Positions 43,045-51,706 of a DNA stretch of 64,000 nucleotides are shown here, piece after piece; within the stretch, counting starts at the first letter, position 1, and every line of letters begins with the position of its first letter. The stretch covers positions 1 through 64,000 of the forward strand of contig JAWKHH010000004.1 in the NCBI GenBank assembly GCA_041394945.1, read 5' to 3'. Both the position numbers and the translations under genes were made by a program. The stretch is from Bryobacteraceae bacterium (GTDB lineage Bacteria; Acidobacteriota; Terriglobia; Bryobacterales; Bryobacteraceae). The notes beneath the pieces were generated by a model. It worked only from the letters and a program-made list of their open reading frames with translations. It did not search any database and was not told the DNA's origin.

Positions 43045-45524
43045 TCAACGGCGCGTTCGACGAATACGCGGCGGGCTTCGGCGAACTGCTCGAGGACATG
43101 CCGTCTCTCGCGATCGGTTCGCCAACCGGGGTGCGCCTCGGCCATGCGGGTGATCGCGTCGATCCAGCGGATGAAGTACTCGGCGTCGGCCTTGGAGCGC
43201 GCCGGCCGGCCGGCAACGGTTACGTAGACGGGGCTGGTCTCACCGACGATGTAGGAATCGTCTACCGGGCGTTGCGGCTTCGAATGCGACGCGCGAACGG
43301 TGATCCAGCCGCTGCGCCGGATCGCGATTCGTTTGGAGAACGGCAGGCGGACGCCGGCCGCGCCGCCCTCGGCGGGGATCGTTTCGGCGACGCGGCCGTT
43401 CACGAATATCTCAATCTTTTCGAGCGGCACGATCGATTCCACGATGCCCTTTACCTCCACCGCACCGGGCGCGTCGAGCCGGATGTCGCCGCCCGGGATC
43501 TCCCCGTTCGCCTCAATGCGGATCAGCGGGCCATTGGTGACGAAGGTGCGCCCGGCGCGGACGGCATCCACCCAACGCGACCACTCGAGCTTGTCGCCCA
43601 GATAGGCGTAGAGGCGATTGGAGCCGATGATGGGAGTGGCGTGCAGGCTGAGGATCGAATCCTCGCCGCCGGACGCCGTTACGCGAAAGCCGCAGTTCAA
43701 CGCGCGATGCCAGACCGGCGCGGTGTGCGTGAAGTAGGTGGCGGCCGTATGAACCTCGAGGTATTCGATGGCGCCGAGCGCCACGTCCACTGGAAAGCCC
43801 CGCGCCACGGCGTACCCCGCCGCTTCCGGATCGCGCGACCACGGATGCACGTATCCGCCGATCGCGCCCTGCTTTCGCGCCAGACGAAACATGTCGGTGT
43901 TGGATGGGTACAGGCTCCCGATCGCCGAGTCCTCGTAGCCGGTGGTGAACGGCGAGATCAAGTGGCGGGTGAGATTGATGAAGTTGATATGGCCGTAGAA
44001 GGGCGGGCGGTACTCTTCGTTGAACGTGAGCAGCCGCGAGGCGTTCGAAAGCGCGTGCGGTTTGCCGGTGAACTGCTCATGATCGAAGATGCGGTGATCC
44101 TTGTTGCAGACCTTGTCGCCGATCATGTTCAGATCTTCGGCTCGCGCCATCATCATCAGGTTTTCGGGAGTGTTGTGCAGATTGCCGGCGTAGTTCATGT
44201 GAACGTGGTCGGACCCGCTCCACCAGCCGGCCGCATTCATGTCGGTGAGGCGGTCGAAATGAAGATCGACAGTGGCGACGGAGCCGGCTTCGATCCGCAC
44301 AGCGCGCCGTAAGGGATGATGCTCAAGGCCGTGGACGGCCTCGAGCGCCGCCTCGCCCACCGGCAGATCCACCGCGAATTCGTTCTCGGCATGAAAGAAG
44401 TCATCGTGGAAATACCGGCCGGCCACACGCTGATACGCCGTCGGAGGCGCGTAGGACTTGCCGTCCGCCGCGACGAGATAGAAGCGCGCGGCGCCGGGGA
44501 AACTCACAACCAGCCGTCCCATCGGGCGCCGATGCACGCGCCGGCGGATCTCTACGGCATTGTCCTCGCCGCCGAACGTCCGGAGCAGGTGTAGCTCCGA
44601 AGCGCCTCGGCGGTTGGAGATGTACGCGATCCATTCGCCGTCCGGAGACCAGCGCGGATCGAAGCGGTCCCACGCGCCGAACGTGAGTTGATACGGCTCG
44701 CCGCCATCCACCGGGAGAACGTAGAGATTGTTGTACTGGCTGCCGCGATGAGAGCTGTAGAGAATCCGGTTGCCGTCCGGCGACCATTGCGGCTGCGTGC
44801 GGTACAGCGTCTCTTCGCGAAGCAGCACCCGCGCCTTGCCCATTGCATCCGGGGCGAGCGGAGCGCGCCAGATCGCACCCGAACCAAGCGGGATGCCGCG
44901 GTTGGAAACGAGGATCATTTCCTTGCCGTCCGGGGATACGGTGGGCGAGATGTGGTCATCGAAGGTGCTGAAGTACAGGCGTTCACGCCCGAACGAATGC
45001 TGCTCGGTGATCTGCTGCGGCGCGCCGGTGCGGCCGTTGTCGAACGGCATCGCGTACACATGATAGGCGTTGCGCGGCTGGTTGTTCGTGTAAAGGATGC
45101 GGCGGCCGTCGGGCGAGAAGACTGCGTCGAGGTGAATGGTATTGCCCCTGGTGAGCGCGGTGCTCTCGCCCGTGGCGACGTTGAGCAGCATCAGGTTCAC
45201 GCCCGCCGTCTCCCGGCCCGAAGCGTCTTCGGATGTGTAGACGATCCAACGGCCGTCCGGCGACCAGGACGGGGAGCTGTCGTATCCGGACCCGGCCGTG
45301 AGTTCGTACGCCGTATCGGCGGCGACGCCATCCTTCACTGCGATCCTCCAGATCGAGCCCGACATCGCGAACGCGACCCAATCTCCGTCCGGAGACCACG
45401 CCGGGCGCCACGGCGTCGACGCCGATTGCGGTACGTAGTAGCTATACATGTAGCCGCTCGCGAACTTGCCGCGCTCGGCGAACAGGCCCGCCGCCAGAGC
45501 GAGCGCCAGGAGGGGAAAACGCAT
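43041..45524 (-). CDS. TolB-like propeller fused to PHP-type (CehA/McbA-like) metallohydrolase
   Basis: An 827-residue secreted protein. I start it at the ATG at 45524, with signal FPLLALALAAGLFAERG, although the frame stays open further upstream. Residues about 30-340 are TolB/WD40-like blades: RPAWSPDGDWVAFAMSGSIW, PSWSPDGRWIVYTSED, VFSPDGRRILYTNN, TVSPDGKEMILVSNRG, QWSPDGNRILYSSHRG and RWSPDGEWIAYISNRRGA. The C-terminal half is a PHP-like hydrolase: GWWSGSDHVHMNYAGNLHNT, then AIGGYVHPWSRDPEAAGYAV and EVHTAATYFTHTAPVWHRAL, with many His and Asp residues likely to bind metal. TATATT five bases before the start overlaps the promoter of the divergent amidohydrolase gene. Confidence 0.83.
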   Translation of the reverse strand: MRFPLLALALAAGLFAERGKFASGYMYSYYVPQSASTPWRPAWSPDGDWVAFAMSGSIWRIAVKDGVAADTAYELTAGSGYDSSPSWSPDGRWIVYTSEDASGRETAGVNLMLLNVATGESTALTRGNTIHLDAVFSPDGRRILYTNNQPRNAYHVYAMPFDNGRTGAPQQITEQHSFGRERLYFSTFDDHISPTVSPDGKEMILVSNRGIPLGSGAIWRAPLAPDAMGKARVLLREETLYRTQPQWSPDGNRILYSSHRGSQYNNLYVLPVDGGEPYQLTFGAWDRFDPRWSPDGEWIAYISNRRGASELHLLRTFGGEDNAVEIRRRVHRRPMGRLVVSFPGAARFYLVAADGKSYAPPTAYQRVAGRYFHDDFFHAENEFAVDLPVGEAALEAVHGLEHHPLRRAVRIEAGSVATVDLHFDRLTDMNAAGWWSGSDHVHMNYAGNLHNTPENLMMMARAEDLNMIGDKVCNKDHRIFDHEQFTGKPHALSNASRLLTFNEEYRPPFYGHINFINLTRHLISPFTTGYEDSAIGSLYPSNTDMFRLARKQGAIGGYVHPWSRDPEAAGYAVARGFPVDVALGAIEYLEVHTAATYFTHTAPVWHRALNCGFRVTASGGEDSILSLHATPIIGSNRLYAYLGDKLEWSRWVDAVRAGRTFVTNGPLIRIEANGEIPGGDIRLDAPGAVEVKGIVESIVPLEKIEIFVNGRVAETIPAEGGAAGVRLPFSKRIAIRRSGWITVRASHSKPQRPVDDSYIVGETSPVYVTVAGRPARSKADAEYFIRWIDAITRMAEAHPGWRTDRERRHVLEQFAEARRVFVERAVD

Positions 45525-45529
45525 GCCCC

Positions 45530-45539
45530 AATATATAAT
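45530..45539. promoter_or_regulatory. Shared divergent -10 core
   Basis: The 10-base core AATATATAAT contains TATAAT reading right (45534-45539) and TATATT reading left (45535-45530). The two start codons are only 24 bases apart (45524 and 45549), so both transcripts would begin at or within a few bases of their ATG, and polymerases would compete for the site. Confidence 0.55.
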
Positions 45540-45548
45540 CAACTTGCA

Positions 45549-46832
45549 ATGAGACAAATCTGGATTGCCCTGCTCACCCTGCCTCTCGCCGCCCAGCAGT
45601 ATGACCTGCTGCTCCAGGGCGGAACGGTTCTCGATGCGAAAAACAAGATCAACGGCCGCCGCGACGTGGCGATCGCCAACGGCAAGATCGCCGAGGTGGC
45701 GCCGAACATTCCCGCGTCGAAAGCGAAAAAGGTGGTGGATGTGGGCGGCCTCTATGTAACTCCTGGGCTCATCGACCTGCACGTTCACGTGTTCGCCGGC
45801 GAGGGCCCGGAATACATGGGCAAGAGCGCGGTGTTCCCCGACGACCATAGTTTCCGTTCCGGCGTCACGACGATGGTGGACGCGGGCTCGTCGGGCTGGA
45901 AGAGCTTCCCCGACTTCAAGCGGCGCACCATCGACCGCTCGCGGACTCGCGTGTTCGTCATGCTCAACATCGTCGGCACCGGAATGGGCGGCGGCGGCGA
46001 CACCGAACAGAACACGCTCGACATGAATCCGAAAGAAACGGCGCGAGTCGCGAAGGAGAACCGGGCGCACGTGGTGGGCATCAAGACGGCGCACTACCGC
46101 GCGCCGGATTGGACCGCGGTGGACCGGGCGGTGGAGGCGGCCAGCGAAGCCAACGTGCCGGTGATGGTCGACTTCGGGCAGTTCACCTCGCAGCGCCCTT
46201 TCGAGGAACTAGTGACGAAGAAGCTGCGTCCCGGCGACATGTACACGCACATGTACCTGGCGGCGGTGCCGATGTTCGATTCGAACGGCAAGGTTCGCGA
46301 CTATCTTTGGGAGGCCCGGAAGCGAGGCGTCCTGTTTGACGTCGGCCATGGCGGAGGCAGCTTTGTGTTCCGCCACGCCGTTCCGGCGATCAAGCAAGGC
46401 TGGGTTCCGGATTCGATCTCCACCGATCTCCACGTCAACTCGATGAACGCCGGCATGAAAGACATGATCAACGTAATGTCGAAGTTCGTGAACATGGGGA
46501 TGACCGTGGAGGATATCGTGGCGAAGTCCACGTGGGCCCCAGCGCGGCAAATCAAACACGAGGAACTGGGAAACCTCTCCGTGGGAGCGATCGCCGACCT
46601 TGCAGTGCTGAAGCTCGAACAAGGTGACTTCGGGTTCGTGGACATATACGGCGCGCGCCTCAAGGGCAACAAGCGATTCGCCGCCGAGATCACGATCAAG
46701 GATGGGCTCGTCGTGTGGGACCGCAATGGGCTCACGCGCACCGATTGGGACAGCCTGGGTCCAAACTACGAGTCGCAAGGCGACGCCTCGTGGGATGGAA
46801 CGCTGAGCCACGGAGGACGGCGGCGCCGTTAG
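45549..46832 (+). CDS. Secreted amidohydrolase (dihydroorotase/D-aminoacylase-like)
   Basis: A 427-residue metal-dependent hydrolase with a short signal (RQIWIALLTLPLAAQQ). It opens YDLLLQGGTVLDAKNKINGR with VDVGGLYVTPGLIDLHVHVF (H-x-H metal pair). HVVGIKTAHYRAPDW holds the likely bridging Lys, PVMVDFGQFTSQRPFEE follows, GDMYTHMYLA and DVGHGGGSFVF give further His residues and DSISTDLHVNSMN gives the catalytic Asp. ARQIKHEELGNLSVGAIADL is the usual C-terminal beta-sandwich entry. Substrate unknown (cyclic amide or acyl-amino acid). It is divergent from the propeller/PHP gene with a 24-base gap; TATAAT ends 9 bases before the ATG. Confidence 0.88.
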   Translation: MRQIWIALLTLPLAAQQYDLLLQGGTVLDAKNKINGRRDVAIANGKIAEVAPNIPASKAKKVVDVGGLYVTPGLIDLHVHVFAGEGPEYMGKSAVFPDDHSFRSGVTTMVDAGSSGWKSFPDFKRRTIDRSRTRVFVMLNIVGTGMGGGGDTEQNTLDMNPKETARVAKENRAHVVGIKTAHYRAPDWTAVDRAVEAASEANVPVMVDFGQFTSQRPFEELVTKKLRPGDMYTHMYLAAVPMFDSNGKVRDYLWEARKRGVLFDVGHGGGSFVFRHAVPAIKQGWVPDSISTDLHVNSMNAGMKDMINVMSKFVNMGMTVEDIVAKSTWAPARQIKHEELGNLSVGAIADLAVLKLEQGDFGFVDIYGARLKGNKRFAAEITIKDGLVVWDRNGLTRTDWDSLGPNYESQGDASWDGTLSHGGRRRR

Positions 46833-46835
46833 CGG

Positions 46836-47024
46836 GTGCTATCCTACGCCCGCGCCCGTGTTCCCGAGTACCGGGTGATCGACGTTGAAGGCCGCCGCGC
46901 GGTTGTGCGCCGCAATCTCGATGGCGGCGTCCAACGTGACCTCACCGCCCACACCGATACGGCCACGATCGCGCCACATGCCCGGCCCGAGGCAACCGTT
47001 CCGGTTGCCGATTTGCTTCCATAG
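46836..47024 (+). pseudogene. Uma2-family (DUF820) C-terminal remnant
   Basis: A 62-codon frame reads SYARARVPEYRVIDVEGRRA, VVRRNLDGGVQRDL and ATVPVADLLP, then stops. This matches the C-terminus of Uma2/DUF820 restriction-like endonucleases (Y-A-x-x-x-V-P-E-Y-W-I-V-D ... V-x-V-A-x-L-L-P). The N-terminal two thirds are missing, replaced by the 3' end of the amidohydrolase gene four bases away. The scrap ends just before the ATG of the next gene. Confidence 0.7.
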
Positions 47025-47028
47025 ATAC

Positions 47029-48069
47029 ATGCAAACGATCCCGCGCCGGACGATCCTCGCCGGCGGACTTGCGCTCACCGCACCGGCCGCCGGCACAGCC
47101 GTGAAAGTCGCCTCGGTCCGCCGCGCCTTCCACAACGGCGAGCACAACGCCTTCACCGACATGGTCCGCTTCAGTGGCCGAATGTATCTCACGTTCCGCA
47201 CCTGCCCGGAGGGCCACATGCTCTTCCCTTCGTCGCGGATCCTCGTGCTCGAAAGTGAGAACGGCCACGAGTGGCGACAGGTGCACGAGTTCGGCGTCCC
47301 CAAACGCGATGTTCGCGACCCGCACTTCCTCGTCTTCCGCGATCGCCTCTTCGTCTACACCGGGACCTGGTACTGTGGCGATGCTCCACCAAAGACGCGC
47401 GACATGAACGAGATGCTCGGCTTCGCCGCATCGTCCACGGACGGGCGCACATGGAGCGGACCGCAGATGCTCGAAGGCACCTACGGACACTACATCTGGC
47501 GCTCCGCGGCGTTCGGAGGCAAGGCGTGGCTGTGCGCGCGCCGTAAGAGGCTGTTCCCGAAGATGGAGGACCGCGCCGACAGCGTGCCTTTCGTCCAGTC
47601 CGCGTTGCTCCAGAGCGACGACGGCATCGTGTTTCGTAAGGCCGGTTTTTTCCAGGAAGACTACGGCAACGAAACGGCGTTGTTGTTCGAACGCGACGGC
47701 ACGATCCTCGCGCTGGCGCGCGGCGGCGGCGAGCGCAACGCCGAACTCTGCACCGCCCGGCCGCCCTACTCGAAGTTCGAGCGGCGCGACCTTGGCCGCT
47801 ACGTCGGCGGGCCGATGATCGCGCGCTGGGGCTCCCGGTACCTCGCCGGCGGTCGACGCAAAGGCTCGCCCGGCGATCCCGTGACGGCGCTCTACTGGCT
47901 GGATCCGGCCAAGGCGGAGCTTGCCGAGATTGCGACTCTCCCGAGCGGCGGCGACAACTCCTACCCGGGGTTCATCGAACGCAGCCCCACGCGCGGCCTG
48001 CTGTCCTACTACTCGACGCACGAGACACTGAAAGCCGCGATCTTCCTGGCGGAACTCGAAGTCGCCTGA
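47029..48069 (+). CDS. Exported sialidase-like propeller protein
   Basis: A 346-residue protein whose N-terminus (TIPRRTILAGGLALTAPAAG) looks like a Tat or Sec signal. The rest has sialidase/five-bladed-propeller features: HNAFTDMVRFSGRMYLTFRT, VLESENGHEWRQVHEFG, RDVRDPHFLVFRDRLFVYTG, AASSTDGRTWSGPQML (an Asp-box-like S-x-D-G-x-T-W), YGNETALLFERDGTILALAR and MIARWGSRYLAGGRRKG. No complete sialidase Arg triad can be shown. Possibly a glycoside hydrolase or carbohydrate-binding protein. Its TGA abuts the convergent LRR gene (TGATCA, 48067-48072). Confidence 0.72.
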   Translation: MQTIPRRTILAGGLALTAPAAGTAVKVASVRRAFHNGEHNAFTDMVRFSGRMYLTFRTCPEGHMLFPSSRILVLESENGHEWRQVHEFGVPKRDVRDPHFLVFRDRLFVYTGTWYCGDAPPKTRDMNEMLGFAASSTDGRTWSGPQMLEGTYGHYIWRSAAFGGKAWLCARRKRLFPKMEDRADSVPFVQSALLQSDDGIVFRKAGFFQEDYGNETALLFERDGTILALARGGGERNAELCTARPPYSKFERRDLGRYVGGPMIARWGSRYLAGGRRKGSPGDPVTALYWLDPAKAELAEIATLPSGGDNSYPGFIERSPTRGLLSYYSTHETLKAAIFLAELEVA

Positions 48070-49989
48070 TCAACCGCCGTTGATCACGCGCACGCCTGGT
48101 GGGAACATCCCGGCGGCCTTTCGCGAAACGCCGGCGAGTCCATCAAGCGTAAGCCGGCGGAGGTTCGGCAGCGCCGCCAAGTGCGCCACGCCGGTATCGG
48201 TGACGCCGCCGCACTGCCACAATTCGATCTCTTCGAGCGTCCGCAGCTTGGCGAGTATCTCCAGACTCCGATCCGTGATGCGTGTTTGGCCGGCATAGTA
48301 CGTGCGGAGCCGCGTGAGTCCGGTGAGGCGCCCGGTGGCTTCGTCGCCCGTGTCGCGGCAATACATACACCACAAACGCTCGAGCTTCGAGCATTGGCCG
48401 ACGTGCCGGAAGCCGTCATCGGTGACGTCCATCGGCATCAGGTCGGTCAGCGCGGGGAAGGCCGGCAGCAAAGACAGCGAATCATCTCCCACGCGTTTGC
48501 AACTCACCGCCAAACCGCGGAGCCCGGGCATCGCGGCCAGAGCCGCGAATCCGGCCCCGGTAAGGTTGGGACACTCACGACCCCAGAAGTACTCGATGGC
48601 GGGTGATTGCGCCAGCGCGTGGAACCCCTCGTCTCCGGCGACCGCCCCCTGCCCCATCAACATGCGAAGCCGGGGAATCGCAGCGATATGGCGCATTGCT
48701 TCGTCATCGCAATTGGCGCCCTGACAGCCCAGAAAGCCAAGGTTGGACATCGACCTCAGGGCTGCAAGGCCGGCTGAGGTGAAATTCGGACAGTGCCAGA
48801 AAAAGGAGAGCCCGGCGAGCCCGTCGAGTCCGGCAAGGCCCGCGAGTCCGGCATCGGTAAACGGGCCGTCCAGGAGCACGTGGGTGGAACCGGCGCGGAA
48901 CGACATGAGGCCCCCGTCGAACGAAGCGCCGCTCGCCGTCTTGAATGGGGGAATCTCATGGAGCAGCGCGAGACCGCCGTCGGTGACGAGGCGTCCGGTG
49001 TTGAGCTGGCGCAGCCGAGGCTTCCCCGCAAGCGCCTTGAGCAAGCCGTCGCCGGTGGGGGTGCCCATCATATTGACGTCTTCGAGCGCTTCGCATCCGG
49101 CCAGATACCCGGCGCCGGCGTCGGTGACTCCGCGCGCCCAACAGCACTGGAAGCGCCGGAGGTTGCGAAGACCGGCGAGAGGGGCGAATCCCTCGCTAGT
49201 GATGCCGCTGGTTGGTCCGCCGATCTCGAGATCCTCGAGCAGCGGCATGCGGACCACGTGGGCGAGTCCGGCATCGGTGAGCGATTTCGAGTTCTCGACG
49301 TGGAGATGGGTGATTTGGCCGAGCTTGGCGACCTTGGGCATCGCGCCATCGTCAATACCGCTGGCGCTGAGCCTGGCGATGCCGTGCTCCTTCATCACAG
49401 CGCAGATGGTGTCCCAATGGCGCGGCAACTGCGGTCCGCGAACCTCGATTCGGTTCTCCGCCCAATCGATGCGATAGTACGGCGGCGCCGTGCTGTGGAA
49501 AACCGACGCCGATCGCGGATCTGCGGGCGGCTGCGACGAGGCGCCGGCGAGTTCGACCCATGAGGCGAAGCCATGGCTTCTGGCGATCAGCAGGCGCGCA
49601 TCGTCGAACGCCAGCGCTTCATCGCGCGGGCTCGAAGCGCTCCACGCCGGCAGTTGACTATGCATGCGCTCGTGATCGCGGAACCACGCGAAAGCTGTGC
49701 CCTTGCTCCAATTCAACTCGCGAATCGCCTCCGCATCGCCTGACATATAGGCGGCTGCCAGTTGACGCGCCAGTTTGTCGTAGGCTTTGAGCTCCGGCGG
49801 ACGAAGCGCGTTGACATGGTCCATCAGCTTCGCCCACGATGCAAATCCGTATTCACGAGCTAGCGCATGCTGGGCGCCGGCTAACGTTGCGCTGGGGCTG
49901 GAGGCGCGCATCCGGCGCAGATTTTCGCGGGCCTGTTTCTTGAGTTGCTCGAGCGACGGGCGTCCGGGCGGCAGGGAACGTCGAGACAT
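48070..49989 (-). CDS. Leucine-rich-repeat protein (AMN1/F-box-LRR-like)
   Basis: A 639-residue protein with no signal peptide. A good ribosome binding site (AGGAG) precedes the ATG. Residues about 1-150 contain two copies of an ankyrin-associated type motif (LAGAQHALAREYGFASWAKL and DARLLIARSHGFASWVELAG). From about 200 onward, repeats of about 24 residues recur: LTDAGLAHVVRMPLLEDLEI, VTDAGAGYLAGCEALEDVNM, FTDAGLAGLAGLDGLAGLSF, LTGAGFAALAAMPGLRGLAV and VTDTGVAHLAALPNLRRLTL. This is the T-D-x-G-L-x-x-L pattern of eukaryote-like LRR proteins. Likely a cytoplasmic protein-binding scaffold; partner unknown. Confidence 0.8.
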   Translation of the reverse strand: MSRRSLPPGRPSLEQLKKQARENLRRMRASSPSATLAGAQHALAREYGFASWAKLMDHVNALRPPELKAYDKLARQLAAAYMSGDAEAIRELNWSKGTAFAWFRDHERMHSQLPAWSASSPRDEALAFDDARLLIARSHGFASWVELAGASSQPPADPRSASVFHSTAPPYYRIDWAENRIEVRGPQLPRHWDTICAVMKEHGIARLSASGIDDGAMPKVAKLGQITHLHVENSKSLTDAGLAHVVRMPLLEDLEIGGPTSGITSEGFAPLAGLRNLRRFQCCWARGVTDAGAGYLAGCEALEDVNMMGTPTGDGLLKALAGKPRLRQLNTGRLVTDGGLALLHEIPPFKTASGASFDGGLMSFRAGSTHVLLDGPFTDAGLAGLAGLDGLAGLSFFWHCPNFTSAGLAALRSMSNLGFLGCQGANCDDEAMRHIAAIPRLRMLMGQGAVAGDEGFHALAQSPAIEYFWGRECPNLTGAGFAALAAMPGLRGLAVSCKRVGDDSLSLLPAFPALTDLMPMDVTDDGFRHVGQCSKLERLWCMYCRDTGDEATGRLTGLTRLRTYYAGQTRITDRSLEILAKLRTLEEIELWQCGGVTDTGVAHLAALPNLRRLTLDGLAGVSRKAAGMFPPGVRVINGG

Positions 49990-50373
49990 CGGGATCTCCT
50001 TTCGTACGTGCCCGTGTCCGCGCTGCCGGGCGGAAAGAAGATCGGTTATCGAAAAACCGCTTGCGATGGATCGGCGGGCTCAGCCCTTTCCCGCGGACAG
50101 GAAGCGCCCGATTGCGCCTGCCCGAGTTTACAACGCGGTCTTGTCCGGGGTCAACGCTCCGGCCCGCTCTCTCGGTTGGACATTTCTCCGCTGGACAGGT
50201 GAAGTACTGATGCTATACTGATGAAACCCACCTTCGCCAGACGGGTGGCAGCCCTATTGCGTTTTGGGTTAGAATCCGATCTGTAGTTCGGGGCTTGGCT
50301 GCTGACTCTGGCTTCTTCCGGTTGATTCCGGGTTCGTTCCAACGAATCGCTCCGAGACCCTAACACCGCCAAG
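49990..50373. other. Divergent intergenic region before the penicillin-binding protein
   Basis: About 380 bases between the LRR gene and the penicillin-binding gene. It contains the candidate promoter at 50192-50219 and otherwise no gene or repeat that I recognise. Confidence 0.45.
50192..50219 (+). promoter_or_regulatory. Candidate sigma-70-type promoter of the penicillin-binding gene
   Basis: TGGACA (50192-50197, five of six to the -35 consensus), a 16-base spacer, then TATACT (50214-50219) preceded by TG-C, an extended -10. Transcription would begin near 50226 and give a leader of about 150 bases. Confidence 0.5.
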
Positions 50374-51684
50374 ATGAGGATTTTACTGACACTCATCGTC
50401 GCCTTGGCCTGGATGCTGCTTCCGGCCGGAGTCGGGGAGGCTGCTACCTCCAAGAGACGTTCCAGTTCCACGTCGCGTTCGCGGACGACGGCTTCGAAAC
50501 GGGCGTCGGCCAAGAAGAGCTCGTCGAAGAGGAAGTCGACGGCGAAGAAGTCGACAACTTCCCGCCCGAGCCGATCGCGGAAGTCGGCGGCCAAGAAGAA
50601 GACTGCGGCGCGCGTGAGTTCCAAACGCCGGACCACTTCATCGCGAAGCCGGTCGTCTGCTTCGCGCCGCCGGAAATCGCGACGATACGTAGACCCTTGG
50701 AAGGAACCAACCTACGCCGATTCGACCTTCGGCGACCACATCGACGGTGAAGACCTCAAAGTTCGGCGGGCGGCAGTGGACGCACTGGGTCCGTTGAACG
50801 GGTCTGTGGTGGCGGTGGACGCAAAGACGGGCCGCGTTCTGACGATCGTCAACCAGAAGGTCGCGTTCAGCAACGGCTACACGCCGTGCTCGACGGTGAA
50901 GATCTTCGTTGGGCTGGCCGGACTGAGCGAAGGGCTGATTGAGCGCGACACTCCGATCCAGTTGAGCAAGCGCTCCACGCTGACGCTGACCGATGCGCTC
51001 GCGAAATCGGACAATCCGTATTTCGCGCGGCTGGGTCAGCGGCTTGGGTTCGAACGGGTTCTCTACTACGCTCGCATGATGGGGCTGGGGGAGCCGGCGT
51101 TGCTCGGCGATCCGCAAGAGAAGCAGGGGACGCTGCCGCAGCGGGCGCCGCGCGACGGTGTGGGAATGATGTCGAGCTTCGGCCACGGCATCTCGTTGAC
51201 GCCACTGCAACTGGCTTCCGCTCTGGGTGCGCTGGCCAATGGCGGCACTCTTTACCACCTTCAGTACCCGCGGAGCCGGGACGAACTCGACGGGTTCGTT
51301 CCCCGCGTGAAGCGCCACCTCGACATCAGCGGCTGGCTCGGCGATCTCAAGCCCGGCATGAACGCGGCGGTGGAAGAGGGTACGGCACGGCGGGCGAGCT
51401 ACAGCTTGGAAGAAGAGAAGTTGTACGGAAAGACCGGCACCTGCACCGACACGTCGAGCCCTACCCATCTCGGCTGGTTCGGGGCGTTCAACGAGACGGA
51501 TGACAACCCGGTGGCCATCGTGGTTCTACTCACCGGGGGGCGGCCGATCAACGGACCCGTCGCTTCCGGCGTCGCCGGGCGGATATATCGGCGGCTGTCC
51601 GACCAGGGCTACTTTGCCCCGGCGAAAGAGGCCCAACCAGCGCCGCCCGTGGCGCTCGTCGTACCCCGCATCGCCATTCCGTAA
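50374..51684 (+). CDS. Penicillin-binding transpeptidase-domain protein with basic Ser/Lys/Arg tail
   Basis: A 436-residue protein. Signal or anchor: ILLTLIVALAWMLLPAGVG. Residues about 26-104 are almost only Ser, Lys, Arg, Thr and Ala (SKRASAKKSSSKRKSTAKKS). The transpeptidase fold then shows all three active-site motifs: S173-T-V-K176, S212-D-N214 and K353-T-G-T356, with normal spacing. It would act on peptidoglycan as a DD-transpeptidase or carboxypeptidase, or sense beta-lactams. There is no glycosyltransferase or dimerisation domain. The basic stretch resembles histone-H1-like tails and may bind anionic wall or surface polymers; that is inference. A candidate promoter lies at 50192-50219. 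Confidence 0.87.
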   Translation: MRILLTLIVALAWMLLPAGVGEAATSKRRSSSTSRSRTTASKRASAKKSSSKRKSTAKKSTTSRPSRSRKSAAKKKTAARVSSKRRTTSSRSRSSASRRRKSRRYVDPWKEPTYADSTFGDHIDGEDLKVRRAAVDALGPLNGSVVAVDAKTGRVLTIVNQKVAFSNGYTPCSTVKIFVGLAGLSEGLIERDTPIQLSKRSTLTLTDALAKSDNPYFARLGQRLGFERVLYYARMMGLGEPALLGDPQEKQGTLPQRAPRDGVGMMSSFGHGISLTPLQLASALGALANGGTLYHLQYPRSRDELDGFVPRVKRHLDISGWLGDLKPGMNAAVEEGTARRASYSLEEEKLYGKTGTCTDTSSPTHLGWFGAFNETDDNPVAIVVLLTGGRPINGPVASGVAGRIYRRLSDQGYFAPAKEAQPAPPVALVVPRIAIP

Positions 51685-51691
51685 CCCGTTC

Positions 51692-51700
51692 TGCTAATCT
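51692..51700 (+). promoter_or_regulatory. Extended -10 element of the TfoX-N gene
   Basis: TGC followed by TAATCT (51695-51700), six bases before the ATG at 51707. No Shine-Dalgarno follows. Likely a leaderless start just after the penicillin-binding gene. Confidence 0.45.
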
Positions 51701-51706
51701 CTTCGC

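Noticed and set aside
45525..46094. Upstream extension of the propeller/PHP frame to 46094
   Set aside because: The added 190 residues are antisense to the amidohydrolase gene; the signal peptide starts at 45524.
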